Assembly: GCF_003590095.1 (NCBI RefSeq)
Contig: NC_039481.1
Span: 2,542,001 to 2,606,000 of the forward strand
Reading direction: 5' to 3'
Length of the DNA: 64,000 nt
From: Trichoplusia ni
Lineage: Eukaryota > Arthropoda > Insecta > Lepidoptera > Noctuidae
This document shows, piece by piece, positions 27,716 through 39,693 of this stretch; the stretch's first letter is position 1; each line of letters opens with the position of its first letter. A program made the position numbers and the translations under genes. The notes beneath the pieces were generated by a model. The model was not told the DNA's origin, searched no databases, and saw nothing but the letters and a program-made list of their open reading frames with translations.

Positions 27716-27957
27716 CAGGACCCCATTTCTGCAATTGAAGCATTTTTCCAAAACAATAATTGGAAATGTTTTGGAAAAATGCTTCATAATTGGAAATACA
27801 TTGTATTTCCTAGGCTTGACACAGTTGGTCCGTGGATGGGTGACCATCTTTGTTATAACGAGTTCCTCCGTGTTTCGGAAGGCACGTTAAATCGTGTCAT
27901 TTTAATCCTATTTCCATTCATTCAACGGCCATTGTAAATGGCGGAATTGGGGTCCTG
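27716..27957. mobile_element. MITE-like element with CAGGACCCCA termini
   Basis: The left end (27716, CAGGACCCCATTTCTGCAAT) and the complement of the right end (27957, CAGGACCCCAATTCCGCCAT) match, giving terminal inverted repeats. The right arm matches the element at 57293-57470. Inside lie a perfect 20-bp foldback (27736-27786) and a block resembling a 5S-derived SINE (about 27823-27900). It has no transposase. The open frame across it is a by-product. Confidence 0.65.
27823..27900 (+). repeat. 5S rRNA-like SINE fragment nested in the MITE
   Basis: 'tccgtggatgggtgaccatc' recalls the internal control region of 5S rRNA (tggatgggagacc), and 'gagttcctccgtgtttcgga' follows, a phrase I know from lepidopteran interspersed repeats. 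The assignment to a 5S-derived SINE is inference. Confidence 0.4.
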
Positions 27958-30668
27958 AAGTCTTGGTCAGAAGTAAATACAATCATCAGCAAAAGTCAAT
28001 AAATCACCCACACTAATGATAAAAAAATGTGTTCATCAAGGTTCTGTAGAGTTTTTGTTATTTCGGCTGCCTAGTTACTAGGTATAGTTCTCAATAACAG
28101 TATATGATTGTATCGATGGAGTATACTTTACTTAAGTAGCAGTTCGGCACTTGAGTTAGTGACACGAAGTCACGTTGCATTGATCCGAAGCCGGCGAATT
28201 CTTGGGTGTCGATTACTGCATTGGGCTATGAAATAGATCTCTCGGATTATGGAAATTGGAAACCAATACACGGTTAATTTGTATTTCACAGCAATGAGTA
28301 TTAATTTATAAATACGGAATTTGTAATTGGATTCAACCATAACACAATTGAGGTTAAGGAATTCGAATGTATCAAATAAATATATATCATCGATAAAAGA
28401 AAAAGAGTCGAATCATGTACTATAGGTAAGTAATATAACATATTACTTTTAAATGATATGACACAAGGATTGAATGCTTGCTACCATTGCAGATGAATTA
28501 GATAACGCTACGAACTCCAATTTCAATAATCTTACATAAAATTATAATGTAGAGGAAATCCACAAAATGTTTCATTAAGATGCTCAGGAAAAGTTGGTTT
28601 TTCACTTTTCGAAATGAGACTACCGGGAAAAAACCACTTTAAATGTAGCTAATGAAGGTAAAAAATAAAAATTCTTCACAAAAGTGCAGTTTACGAAATT
28701 TTTGGCACGGGGAACGATTCGACGAGCAACAAACAAATAAAACTTGTCGTCTTATCGTGATTGAAAGTGTGAAAGTAAAAATATACTTAGCCAAGAGCCA
28801 GCACGGTTGCAGACTCGTAGTTGCGTTCACGACAACTTTTATAAACACGTTTTGTTTATGCGTAAATCATAAATGCCTCGGGGAACCATAAAGATGTTTT
28901 ATGAAGATAAAACCCGTAATTATTTGGCTACATTGCAATCTCAGCATGAAATGTATGTCAAAGTAGATAATATACGAAATAACGAAACACCATAGGTAAC
29001 CTTTACGATGTCAAAATTCTCTTCGCAATACTTTTTACTTACAAAATTTTAATACATAGTATGATACAGGTAATTAAAAATGATTAGGTAATTGAATAGG
29101 CAATTTTCAATTAAGTTAATTATGTTTCAATGATTTATGTCTACGAGTTTCATGCGCATAATTCGCTTTTGTTTGCAAACAACTTTAACATGTAGTTGAC
29201 GCGTTTATTTTAATTTTCTCGAACAGATTTCAGTATGGTACTCAAAATGTTTTTATGGAAATGAATACTTCGAAAACGAGTACCATCATTTTAAGTATAA
29301 TTTCCAAAAACAGAATACGTGTTTTTGAAAATTTTCTTTCTGGTTTTCCCATTTTCCTTTTTTTTTTGTTCTGGCTGGCTATGATTTTTGTTATAAATGA
29401 TTGATAAATTTACTGGCAGGTTGCCTCATATTATGTCAGACCTGGGCCTTAGCCAAATAGCATCTTCACGCTTACTTAACTTCCTCTTCCTGTTACCAGT
29501 TCCTGCCGCCATGTTAGTCACGGTAGAAACCTCTTTAGAGTACCATACTTATACTCCAACGTTGTAATGTTCGTTCCACGCAATAGTAAAACGGAATTCT
29601 AGGTTTGCTAAACTCTTTCGAAAATTAAATAACGTTGTTTTATTTGTATTTTTTTTTTCTTTTATAACTTCTTGATCAAAACTTTTGCAAATAAAGCACT
29701 AATAGTACACACTGCAAATGCATGGCCTTATCAATCCCTAAAACGGCTTTCAGACAAGCGTTTATGGACTAAAGTGGGCAAGTTTATTTATCATACAGTA
29801 GTAGAGTACAGTAGAGTGAGTATCATGGAACAAAAAATAAATTTACATTATAATAACATTCATATTCGACAAAAAATGTCTCTTAAACACGCACATGCAT
29901 GCGAATGTAGTAAATTCAATATTTTCTACTTTTTCCTGAAATTATATACGTAAGGTTGGTATATTTTAGGCATTATTTTAAATGCATGAGTACTTTTTTA
30001 TAATAAGCAGAAAATAACACTTTAAATATTAATCACTTAAGTACTGTATTTTATTTTGTTATATTTGGACTCTACCAACGCGGCAACGGTTTGAACGTAA
30101 TTGTAGTGACAAGAGACAACTATTTTATTGCACTCTAAAGTTGTCTAAAGCCCTTAATACTGAGTAAAGACAAAATAGTAACAAGAAACAAAATGACAAA
30201 CAATTATCACGCCAACAATACGGGCAGCTGTCACGTAATATCACAATTAGAAACGGGTTGTCGTTGTCACATTAACGTGGACATACCCGGCCGTGCCGAC
30301 CCCGGTCCAGTTCTCTTGATAAGCTATGTGACCGTGGGAGGAAGACTCCATGACCTCTCTATACATCTAATTGAATGATAGCCCAGTATTTCTCAGTTTA
30401 GCTCACGTCATTACCATTAGCCACGATCCTTGCTTTGCTCTATTTTTCGAAATCGTGTTCTATTTACGAATCAACGTTCTACAATGCGACCGCGACGGCT
30501 CAAAATGGCCGATGCATTTTTAACAGTCTGTAGTTTTAGATGTCTTCGTGTCTATCACGTTTAGAATGTACATACTTGTGTGTACACGACCTTTGACCTA
30601 AAATGTTATTGCACTATGCCACTTCAAGCAACATTAATAAATGTCGCTTCGTTATCGATAGGTATATA
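27958..30668. other. non-coding DNA, nothing firm recognised
   Basis: AT-rich. The patch 30190-30380 has higher complexity and GC (acatacccggccgtgccgac) with an open frame of 61 codons but no supporting splice or family evidence. Confidence 0.5.
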
Positions 30669-30980
30669 TCAAACGTTAGGAAAAGTGTATACATTATTAA
30701 AGATATCAAATTTAAAGTAACGGACTTTTCCATTTATGGTAAGATTAATCATACATTTTGATTCGAGGTCATCATTAAAAATAACAGTAATTTCAGTGAT
30801 CGAGTTGTGTTTCATTTTGTCTATAATTTTATATGACAATGCAATTACTCTCTTCAGCATAAACGTCTTGGTTTCTTGACTTGCTTTATATTCGTGAATT
30901 GCATTTTCAAGAGGCAATATAGTTGTTTGATTTATACAAGCTTGAGACTTCTTGAAGGCATTTCACAGTGAATAAGGAAT
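30669..30980 (-). other. protein-like open frame without a good start
   Basis: On the minus strand about 104 codons are open from just after a TGA near 30980 to the stop at 30669. The translation is well mixed, with alternating charged and hydrophobic residues (KTFMLKRVIALSYKIIDKMK, then TEITVIFNDDLESKCMINLT). The first ATG is internal (at about 30861). It may be an exon, a decayed mobile-element gene, or chance; I do not recognise it. Confidence 0.25.
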
Positions 30981-30989
30981 ACAAACTCC

Positions 30990-33110
30990 AATATAACGAT
31001 TGTATTTACACAGTTTGATTTCGAATTACTTTGTACAGACAACGGCAGATGAATTGGAAGACTACGGTATAAATAATATCTTTATTTCGAAGCAGTAAAG
31101 TAGAGTTTAGTAGTAAATTATTTCCTAATCAATTGCGGTAGATTGTACCAGGAATTGCTTAGTTTGCGCAACACTGGGTGTTGTAGTGTGATGCAACCCG
31201 GGTGTGTACACAGATGAACTGTCTTTTGGCGTGCCCAAACATTAAACACAAGATATGGCTGACTTATTTATGTATCGGTTTAGTCATTATGCACATTCCA
31301 TTTACTTAGTGTATTTTCTGTCCATGTTTAGGAAATGTATGTTTTTTCCAATCGTACAATACAAAGCAAACTTAAGGCTTTTATGCAAGTTGATGTAAAT
31401 TTTGAGCAAAACTAATCGCGGTTAGTTCTTCAAACATTCCTGAGAACTTGAAACTTAAAATCGCATGTCCAATGCCCCTCTGACATCATCTCTCCGAGTC
31501 CCAACTTATGAGTATCACTGAGAAAATCAATTTGCGAGGGATTCAGATAGCGTGATCGGCTCAGTCGAGTTAGCCGTGATTTATACCCAAAAGTCCAGAG
31601 AGGGCCCTTCAAATGTCGCCTTGGGGCGTATAGTCATTACCCTGCGTTTCGAAAAGCCCCCACGTCTTAATGTCTGATCATTCATTAGATTGTTGCCACT
31701 CACCCTAAGCAAGTAACTACCAAAAGTTTCAAGGAAAAATGTTGCACTACAAACTAATTGCTCAATTATATAGTTCTTTGATACAACACAACAATTAAAA
31801 CCTTATAAAATTTTAAATGACACGCTTGAGAATTTAGAAGCTGGCACAAAATTAACAACTTTCTATCGCAAACAAAGCCGGTAATTAGCAAAACGGTATG
31901 ATCATTAGTTAACTGTGTCGTAAACTATGTGAAAATACAATTAAAACGAAAATGCAGCTGCGTTTGTAAGGTTTTCTTTTGTTTTATTGAAGGCTCGCTG
32001 TAGAAAGTCTTATCTTAAATTTCTCGAGTTAGAGATGTCGTTTTATAAGTAACTTAAGTAAGACAATTGTCACCGGATAGTGTTAAGTGTGGTAGCATCG
32101 ATAAGCGAAGATACTAGGCACGACGCGCACGTCTTAGAGCAAGTGTAATAAGAAAAACAACCTTAGTACTTGGAAATAAAGTCACTAGTGATGTGCGATC
32201 GACTGTAAGTTAATGCGAGAGTTTACTTTCTACCGAATGTCATTCGCAGGCGCGGCACGTGCCAGGTTCTCTATCCAAGTCAGTATTAAAATAACGGGGC
32301 TTTTCTCGTCACGCTGAGAATGTATTACTCGTGCTTGCACAGGACGGAACTGCCTTGTTGTTGTAGTCGATGTCTTCCAACTACGTGTTATCGATTTCAA
32401 ATCACCTGTTTCAAAGTACCTATAGATTTGAATCGATACTCGCGATGAAACAATCGAATATTACGAGTACTGATTACCGCATCCAATTAAAGCTAATTTT
32501 GAAATGTAGTGTTTTAGTTTGATTAACAATATAATTAAGCATCTTGCATCTAGACACAGGCTTACATTAGATATTTATCAGATAAACCTGTGACTTTTTC
32601 TCACGCTAAAGGTAATGACCGGTAATTATTTTTAAGAAACGGTTTATTCGTTTACAGCTTTACTTAGTCACAATAATTTTAGGAGATTAGTCATTTTTAT
32701 ATCTGATCTTGAGTTTACATAGATATAAAATATTGCATTATAATTACATACAATGTCACTTTTTAGAAAAAGTTACTTTCAAGTTTTCTACCATTCGGAA
32801 ATATAATTGCTGTTACGATTTTTGATCGTAACAATACGTTTTTATTACAATGGTTTAATTTGAATCTGCCTACGTGTCAAAGTCATGACAATATAATGTT
32901 TTCAATGACAATAGACAGCATATCAGCCAAATGAGGATTCATCACCGTGTATTAATAAATATCCTCTAATGAATAAATCACTGAAGCCTTGAACTTAAGC
33001 AAACAATCATAATAAAAATAAGGACAAAATGTTAGTCAACATACGTATGTATTTATAAACACAATTCTCTTTAGTGGAGTTATACTGGGTCGGGCGGAGG
33101 CTATACATAT
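30990..33110. other. non-coding DNA, nothing recognised
   Basis: AT-rich. A 9-bp perfect hairpin lies at 32811-32833. No exon or RNA gene seen. Confidence 0.5.
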
Positions 33111-33116
33111 ACATGT

Positions 33117-33196
33117 ACACACGCACACACATACACACGCACACACATACACACGCACACACATACACACGCACACACATACACACGCACACACAT
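33117..33196. repeat. minisatellite, five exact copies of a 16-bp unit
   Basis: The unit acacacgcacacacat is repeated exactly five times, followed by imperfect (acacat) repeats to about 33210. The open frames read through it on both strands are artefacts. Confidence 0.97.
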
Positions 33197-33210
33197 ATAC
33201 ACATACACAT

Positions 33211-36200
33211 AGAAATACCTAAATACCGTTATGAAGGGCATCCTATGACATCACTCCGCCATTACTCCTTCACCAAATTAACGTTTCAACATAACATGAA
33301 CGAATAGGTCAGTAATAGGCGTTAATTGTATTAATGTAGAGGGTTTGTGACAAGCGTTACAACGTCCTTGCTTATAAATAGACTATAAGAAAAATCTAGA
33401 GATTTATTATCACCAGGATAAGACTGATAACGCTATCAGTAAACAATCGGAATTGCATTTAACACGTAACACGGCGATGCAAGATGACAACTGTATGAAA
33501 TGCAAAAAAGCAAAAAATATAATTTATCAGTTTTTTTTATATAATTGACATTGGTATTAGTAGATAATAATGTAATTTCAACTGATTCCCTTTTTATTGT
33601 AATAATATTATAATCTAAATAAAGATTTTATCACGTTCGATTTCCGATGTTTCGTTTATTTACGAAAGTAAATATTCTGGATGAATAAAGCATTAGACGG
33701 TAGCAACTTAATTTTTATAGGTAGTGCAATAAACTTTGGCTAAGGTATTCTAATAAAGTAGGTGACGCGCTATAAAACGTAATCTGATAATTACTTATGA
33801 AAAAAAATTCTTTTAACACATTGTTTGTTATCCAACTCCTCCCAAAAATGCCTGCCAGTTAGGCCTGTAGGATAGATCGTATTGTATCTCTAAAACCCTA
33901 AGTGATCTGGAGGCTTTCTTAAGAAATAAATAAAATACGTAACGTTTGTGGATCGTCTCCATTTGTCTTCGCAACATCCAATTTAAATCCAATAGTATCT
34001 TGCTACATAATTTACTAATAATTAGCAATACACATTCATCATAATTATCGCACCAATTTACGTCAAAACCAGTCCAAGTTTAATTGAAGATTAATTGAAA
34101 GCAGTATTCAAAGTACTCATACATTGTATAAGATATTAGGTACACAGAATATAATATTATGTTTTTTGTATATGACTAATGTTAGCTATAATGATACCTG
34201 CGGTTAAGCGAACCCGGTATACCTCTGCGGTAAACGCAATAGGTATAGCCATATGTAATATGAGAAGTTATTCAAAATAAATTAATAATATGAAAAAATA
34301 ACATGTCTTAAATCTATTTCTGGCGCTTTTTTATATTAACGCAGTTGTAAAAGGCAGCACAATATACATACCAACAATTTTTATAAGTCCTCTTTATGGT
34401 AACATTAGATATAGTAGGTATGTAACTAACGATATGGTATTCATTTTTTGTACACAAACTATCCACTTCAATATTTCGCATTCCCTATTAGTTTCGACTA
34501 CGAATTTAAAAAATCGAAGTCACGTAGACTTAGTCGATTTTCACAAAAGTTAGAATACACACTTGGTGCTTAGTATTTCTCAGAAAAAAAGAATAAAATT
34601 ACGACCTGAACTAGCAAGAGAATGTTAGTACGTATTTCTTTAGGAGAAAAAGAAAACAAACTAAGGAACGTAGCTGGATTTAAAATATGCATGTTTAAAC
34701 GACCTAAGGTGAATCACTAATTCATAGTAAAAGCTATTAAATAAGGTAAACAGGTATTTGCTATTCCAAGAACTAACATGGCCAAAATAGTTTTGTTGGT
34801 TTTCCACCTATTGTTTACGGGTCTACACTTGAAGGCTTATGTTGGCACTCAGACTGTATGATCATTTTTAGGAGGACATCGGAAGCTAAGAAATTATATT
34901 TGCCCAGTTTCTATCATACAATCCCACGTCTGGACGTAAAAGCCTGAGATTATTAGGTTTATATCAATGTTTACGTGACTGAACAAATACATGAACGGCT
35001 TTAAAAAGTGTAACTGAAAATTTACAACCAAAATACGATATAAAAAACTAGACGCGAGTATAATCCATATGAAGTTTGCAATATTCCAAAAAGTTTCTAA
35101 TATGGAACCATAGACATTGATACGTTTTTAAAAAAAACCACTAATTGATACGTGCTAAGCATAGAAATCTAAATAACAAGGTAATATTTAGATTTCTATG
35201 GTGCTAAGGTGCAACACTCCTTTGCACTCTTTTCGTTTCTTTTTTATGTTCAAAACTAAATAACTTACGAGATCAGTCATCAAATCAATCAAAGTTAAAC
35301 ATAACAATTCTTTAGTTGAATAAGCCAGTCTCTTAACAAAGGAACTGTTGACTCTAGCCATATTATGTGACTAATTCAATAAGACCAGGTGTTGCTAATA
35401 GACTAAATCCTGATGCAAAACTATGTTGCGAATACATATTGAGTGCAAAAGATCCGATTCCAAAACCATGTTTATCGAAGAAGTAAACAAAATCAAGCAT
35501 TATCATTAGGAATAGATGCCCGCTTTCTCATGAATATGTCCTACGCAGTATTGTTCACCTTGTAAACAACAAATCATTATGAGCACTGATAATAAATCAA
35601 TCTGTTTAACATTTGTCTAATCAATCACGAAGACGTTGACGGACTCTACTGGACACTTGCTTCTATAATTATCCTTATTTGCGTATACTTGCGCAAATAT
35701 GAAATGACTATTTTATTAGCATATCACTGAATAATAAAGTGCATAACTCACTAATCACCAACTTTGTATAGTAATGATGTAAGCAAATATGCAATAATCA
35801 CACACTTGGCTACACATACCTGTCCATCGCTAGATGCCCACTGGCCCGTGTAATGCATTATTTGTTCGAATTCGCTTCATTTTAGGTGAAATGCCTTCGG
35901 TCATGTGAGGAAAAACTAGTTCTCGAGGTCTCGATGAACGATTATGTATGGTATATCAATATTTATGAAATTATTGCCGCAACGCATTGTGAGAACTTCA
36001 GGCTGTGAATATCAATTAATCACGTACCAAATCTACACTAAAGTGATGTATCAAATTAGTGAATCACTTGAAAACGATATTTTGCTTCAGATATTGTTTA
36101 ATATTATCCTTCATAATATCCTTTATCCCGTAATGAAAACTTTTATCTCAGGTTGTCCCTAATCCTACAACATGACCAAAAATAAAAGAAAACAACGGAA

Positions 36201-37620
36201 AATCAATGCATAGAATACTTTACATTATATGATCTGCCTATACACTTCTATTCAGAGCAGTTAGTTTTTCAATACTTTTAATTCTCACGGACGCCAAGAC
36301 CCTTAATTGAAGCTAGAAAGTAAGTCAATTGGTCCCAGTCTGATGGACCGAAACCCAATAGAAACCACAGAGACAACGTATAGTTTTCACTGTAAGTGGG
36401 CCATGCGCGAACGACCTGCTACTCTCTTGACGATAAGGTCCGTCATTGTATTAATTACTTTGCTGATTATTTTATTGTACAGTTGTAAGTATTTAGTAGT
36501 GTGTCGTAAATACAATTATATCAGCTGGTGACAGAGAACATTAACCTTTTAGACCATTCATTACCTTATAACGACTACGCTTGTGTGTTTTGTTTTTACC
36601 CACCTTAACATAGAGGATGCTAAAATTTATGATTATTTTGGTATCTCTTTAGATAAAAGATTGTTCGAAACTGGTTCGATAATAAAAGCTCAGATCGGTT
36701 ACGAATAGTGACGTCCAGTGACATTTAAGTCAATTAAAATAATTTCAGCGCTTACTCAATATTTTCAGACGATCAGAGTGACTAAGCAAACAACACGTGG
36801 TTGTTGTCGTTCTGTTCAATTTAGGACTTAAGCAATTACCAGCAAGACCAGCTTGTAGTTCATGTCAAGTCAATATACATAATTGCTGGATGGCTATTAG
36901 GACTTCGCCACACTTGGTGGGAATTCTGACGACGGACATGTGTGGTCGCCAATATTGCAAGCAAGCAATAATGTAGAGGAAACTGGGGTATAACAGATCG
37001 GTGATTGGTGAATGGAAGGGATAAGTGATCCGATTTTCTGCACAGTGTGAACGTCATAAGCTGTATACGGAAGATCAGCAACGGAATATCCGCCAAGTGT
37101 GGCAAGGGCCTTACGGTTGTGAGACAGCCGACACGACAAGCCGACAACACCCACTGTTGTGCAACACTACAATTAGCACAATCACAACATCTCGGCCACG
37201 AATCAGAATCAATTATTCCCACAGCTGTCGCTGGTGTCCGTTGTCAATACAACATGTTCATTCATGTCATTTGAGCATATCGTCGGTAATCCTCAAGAAT
37301 GTCTAGGTGAATAGGATTTATAGCATCTAAGGGCACTGTTTCCGATTGCAGTATTTTGACAATGTTGAGTTTTCTTCTACACTGAGTAGGTTGATAGATT
37401 GAAGGCACGAAAAAGTGTCAATTTAGATAAGACATCATTCATTTTCAGATTGGACCAAAAGCACTTTATCTATCTAAACATACGTACTTATTTCAGCTTT
37501 TACCTATCATTTATAAAACTTTTACTTTAACGGTTAACCTATACCTAAGAGCAAAGGTAACAAAAAACTAGTCTCTTATCATTTTAATAAGACAATTTCA
37601 AGGAATTCTAAGATTTATAA
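33211..37620. other. non-coding DNA with one foldback
   Basis: AT-rich. It contains the foldback at 35160-35200 and a higher-complexity patch at 36880-37300 where several frames on both strands are open, none with family similarity I recognise. Confidence 0.5.
35160..35200. repeat. perfect 16-bp foldback
   Basis: Arms 35160-35175 and 35185-35200 are exact reverse complements with a 9-nt loop. 'gctaag' flanks the palindrome on both sides in the same orientation (35154-35159 and 35203-35208), possibly a target duplication. Confidence 0.85.
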
Positions 37621-37630
37621 AAAGTTTAAA

Positions 37631-37875
37631 CTAGCTTTTGCACGCAGCTTCGCCAGCCAGGATATCGGTTATAATAATAGCTAACTGCAAAAACACTACC
37701 CCTACGAAATCGGATTGAAGTAGCATATACACATAATACATAACATATTATGACGTATTAATAAAAGTCAGTCAACTGTATAGTGTAAACCAAATTTCAT
37801 CAAAATCGGTCCAGCCGTTTGGACGTGAAGATATATCAAACATACACACTCACACTCACGTGCTTTTAATAAAGT
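37631..37875 (+). repeat. lepidopteran interspersed repeat (retroelement-derived)
   Basis: It begins 'ctagcttttgcacgcagctt' and ends with 'tttcatcaaaatcggtccag', 'ccgtttggacgtgaag' and an AT/CA-rich tail. Both phrases are common to moth retroelement-derived repeats. No coding capacity. Confidence 0.6.
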
Positions 37876-38057
37876 TGTGTAAATACACAGGTGTAATCAG
37901 TGAAGAATGTGACCTTCATTACAGATTAAGACACTTGCATGCAAGCGCACATGTCACCGAATCTTACGTAAAGCTCTCCAAATAACTTTCAAATAAATAC
38001 TCGATAATAATAGCATCGTACTCAATGTGCAGCATACACTGCTGCTTTTGTACTCAC

Positions 38058-38127
38058 CACAACGGTCGAGCCAGCCTTCCGCACGGCAAGGGTACGAAAT
38101 CACCATCAGCTGATCACCACTCCTCAT
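38058..38127 (-). CDS. candidate first coding exon of the minus-strand gene
   Basis: On the minus strand an ATG at 38127 opens 23 codons, MRSGDQLMVISYPCRAEGWL and DRC, then a strong donor G|GTGAGT at 38057. It ends in phase 1, which is the phase needed by the exon at 9610-10440. It lies 1.6 kb from the divergent Rop start. Short length and lack of family recognition keep confidence low; the intervening intron would be 27.6 kb and could hide more exons. Confidence 0.4.
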
Positions 38128-39693
38128 CTTGAACACAATTACTTTTAAACAAACACTTGGGAAGGTCCAACAACAAAATACATTGCAAATTACATTTCAC
38201 TGTACACCGAGTCAGATCGCAGCTAGTCGCAGCTGATGAACCGCTCCAAAACTGGACTCTTTGACTACACAACACTTTCACCAACTGCCGATAAAAAAAA
38301 AAGCTATGCTAATCATTGGAAAAGAGCGAGCGGTACAATAAGATAAAAAAAAATGGACTGCTGTATCTAAGTGACCGAAGTATGACAACAATGCAAATTG
38401 GAAATCTTAGTAGCTTTCCTATTTTGTTTACTGCGTAACAGTTAATATTTTTAAATATTTATACCTATCATTTCTGGAAACTTGTTCAACTGTGACGCAG
38501 AAAATATGCATTTTAAATAAAAGTATTTACAACAACTTTTTAAGTTGTCGTGTTTTTTATAGAATTCAAAAACTAATAAATATTGAAAATATTTACTATT
38601 TACAAAAAGTATTTAATTGATGACTGTGTTGGTAAAATATTTGGCTTACCCAACAAAGTATTTTAAATTATTTTCGTTTTCAAATTGTGGGTAATCTAAT
38701 AAATCTGTACACCAAAAAAACTTTCACAACAAAATATAATTTAGCAGCTTTAATCAAAACTTTCAGAAATTATTTTATAATATTGTACCAATTGCATACC
38801 CTAAATAATCAAATTAATTCGAGATTCACGCGCACGTGATAATCACATAAATTGGGAACCGTCAACACACCCACATCCGACACAAGCGCACAAAAAACTG
38901 AATTGCTTTGCTTTGCTTTGCTTGCTGTTTCTATTCTTTCTACTTTCTGTTCAATTCTGCGATGCTAAAATGATAAAGCAATATCTTCCGTCTCTTTCGC
39001 TTTTGTATTGACCCGCCTCCTTATCATTCATGTTATCAAAATGCGCGCGCAGTGACCGAGCTCATTGAAGCATATTACGCGCTGTCTAAGTATGCAATAA
39101 ATGTTTTTAGCATGGAGAAAATACCAATAAATATTGCTACAACCTTTATAATAAGAGTCAATTACGATCTCTGGGTTTTAAAACTATTGTGTACTGAATT
39201 CAGTGTTTTTTTAATGTTGACATTCAATATTTCAATTTTGAATACCATCCATAGACAACTTGAATTCTTTGACGATTGCTAGAGATGTCCATTTCTATTG
39301 AAAACTGGATCGATAATGTAGTTATTTTGTAGATAACTTGTTGAAAATTATTTTGAGCCTTTATAAATGCAACACAAATTTCATCTTATTATTATACAGT
39401 CACGTGGAAAAACCATGGAAAATATGTTTTTTTTTATCACAACGTAAATATTTCTTATTAATGAAAATAGGGCCAATGTTGTATCTTCACGAAAGCCCAT
39501 TTTTCTGTCATGATAACACACAAAGGGTACTAGATTTTTATAGCGATAATTTGAGTTGTTAGAAACCTGAAAATTATTTTTTTGTGTTTTGTTATCTGTG
39601 GTTTGACTCAGCCGTTCCCATTTCCCTGACAAATCGTTGTGTGCTTCCCACTCTAGTTACTCCTCCTCTTTTGTCTTTAGTTTGCGATTCAAG
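38128..39693. promoter_or_regulatory. divergent upstream region of Rop and the candidate minus gene
   Basis: 1.57 kb of AT-rich sequence. It includes a ttgct pentanucleotide run (about 38905-38930) and a short 'gcgcgcgc' at about 39044. It should contain the Rop promoter; no TATA box is convincing. The open frames at 39052 and 39338 are AT-rich and look spurious. Confidence 0.45.

Noticed and set aside
27563..27937. 124-codon open frame as a gene
   Set aside because: It starts at a non-ATG codon and runs through a MITE, a foldback and a 5S-like SINE block, so it is a by-product of repeats.
33007..33307. His/Thr-rich and Cys/Val-rich open frames
   Set aside because: They only read through the 16-bp minisatellite on both strands.
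36860..37306. Overlapping frames of 75-120 codons on both strands as a gene
   Set aside because: Four frames are open at once, no family is recognised, and splice or promoter context is absent; it is kept only as a higher-complexity patch.
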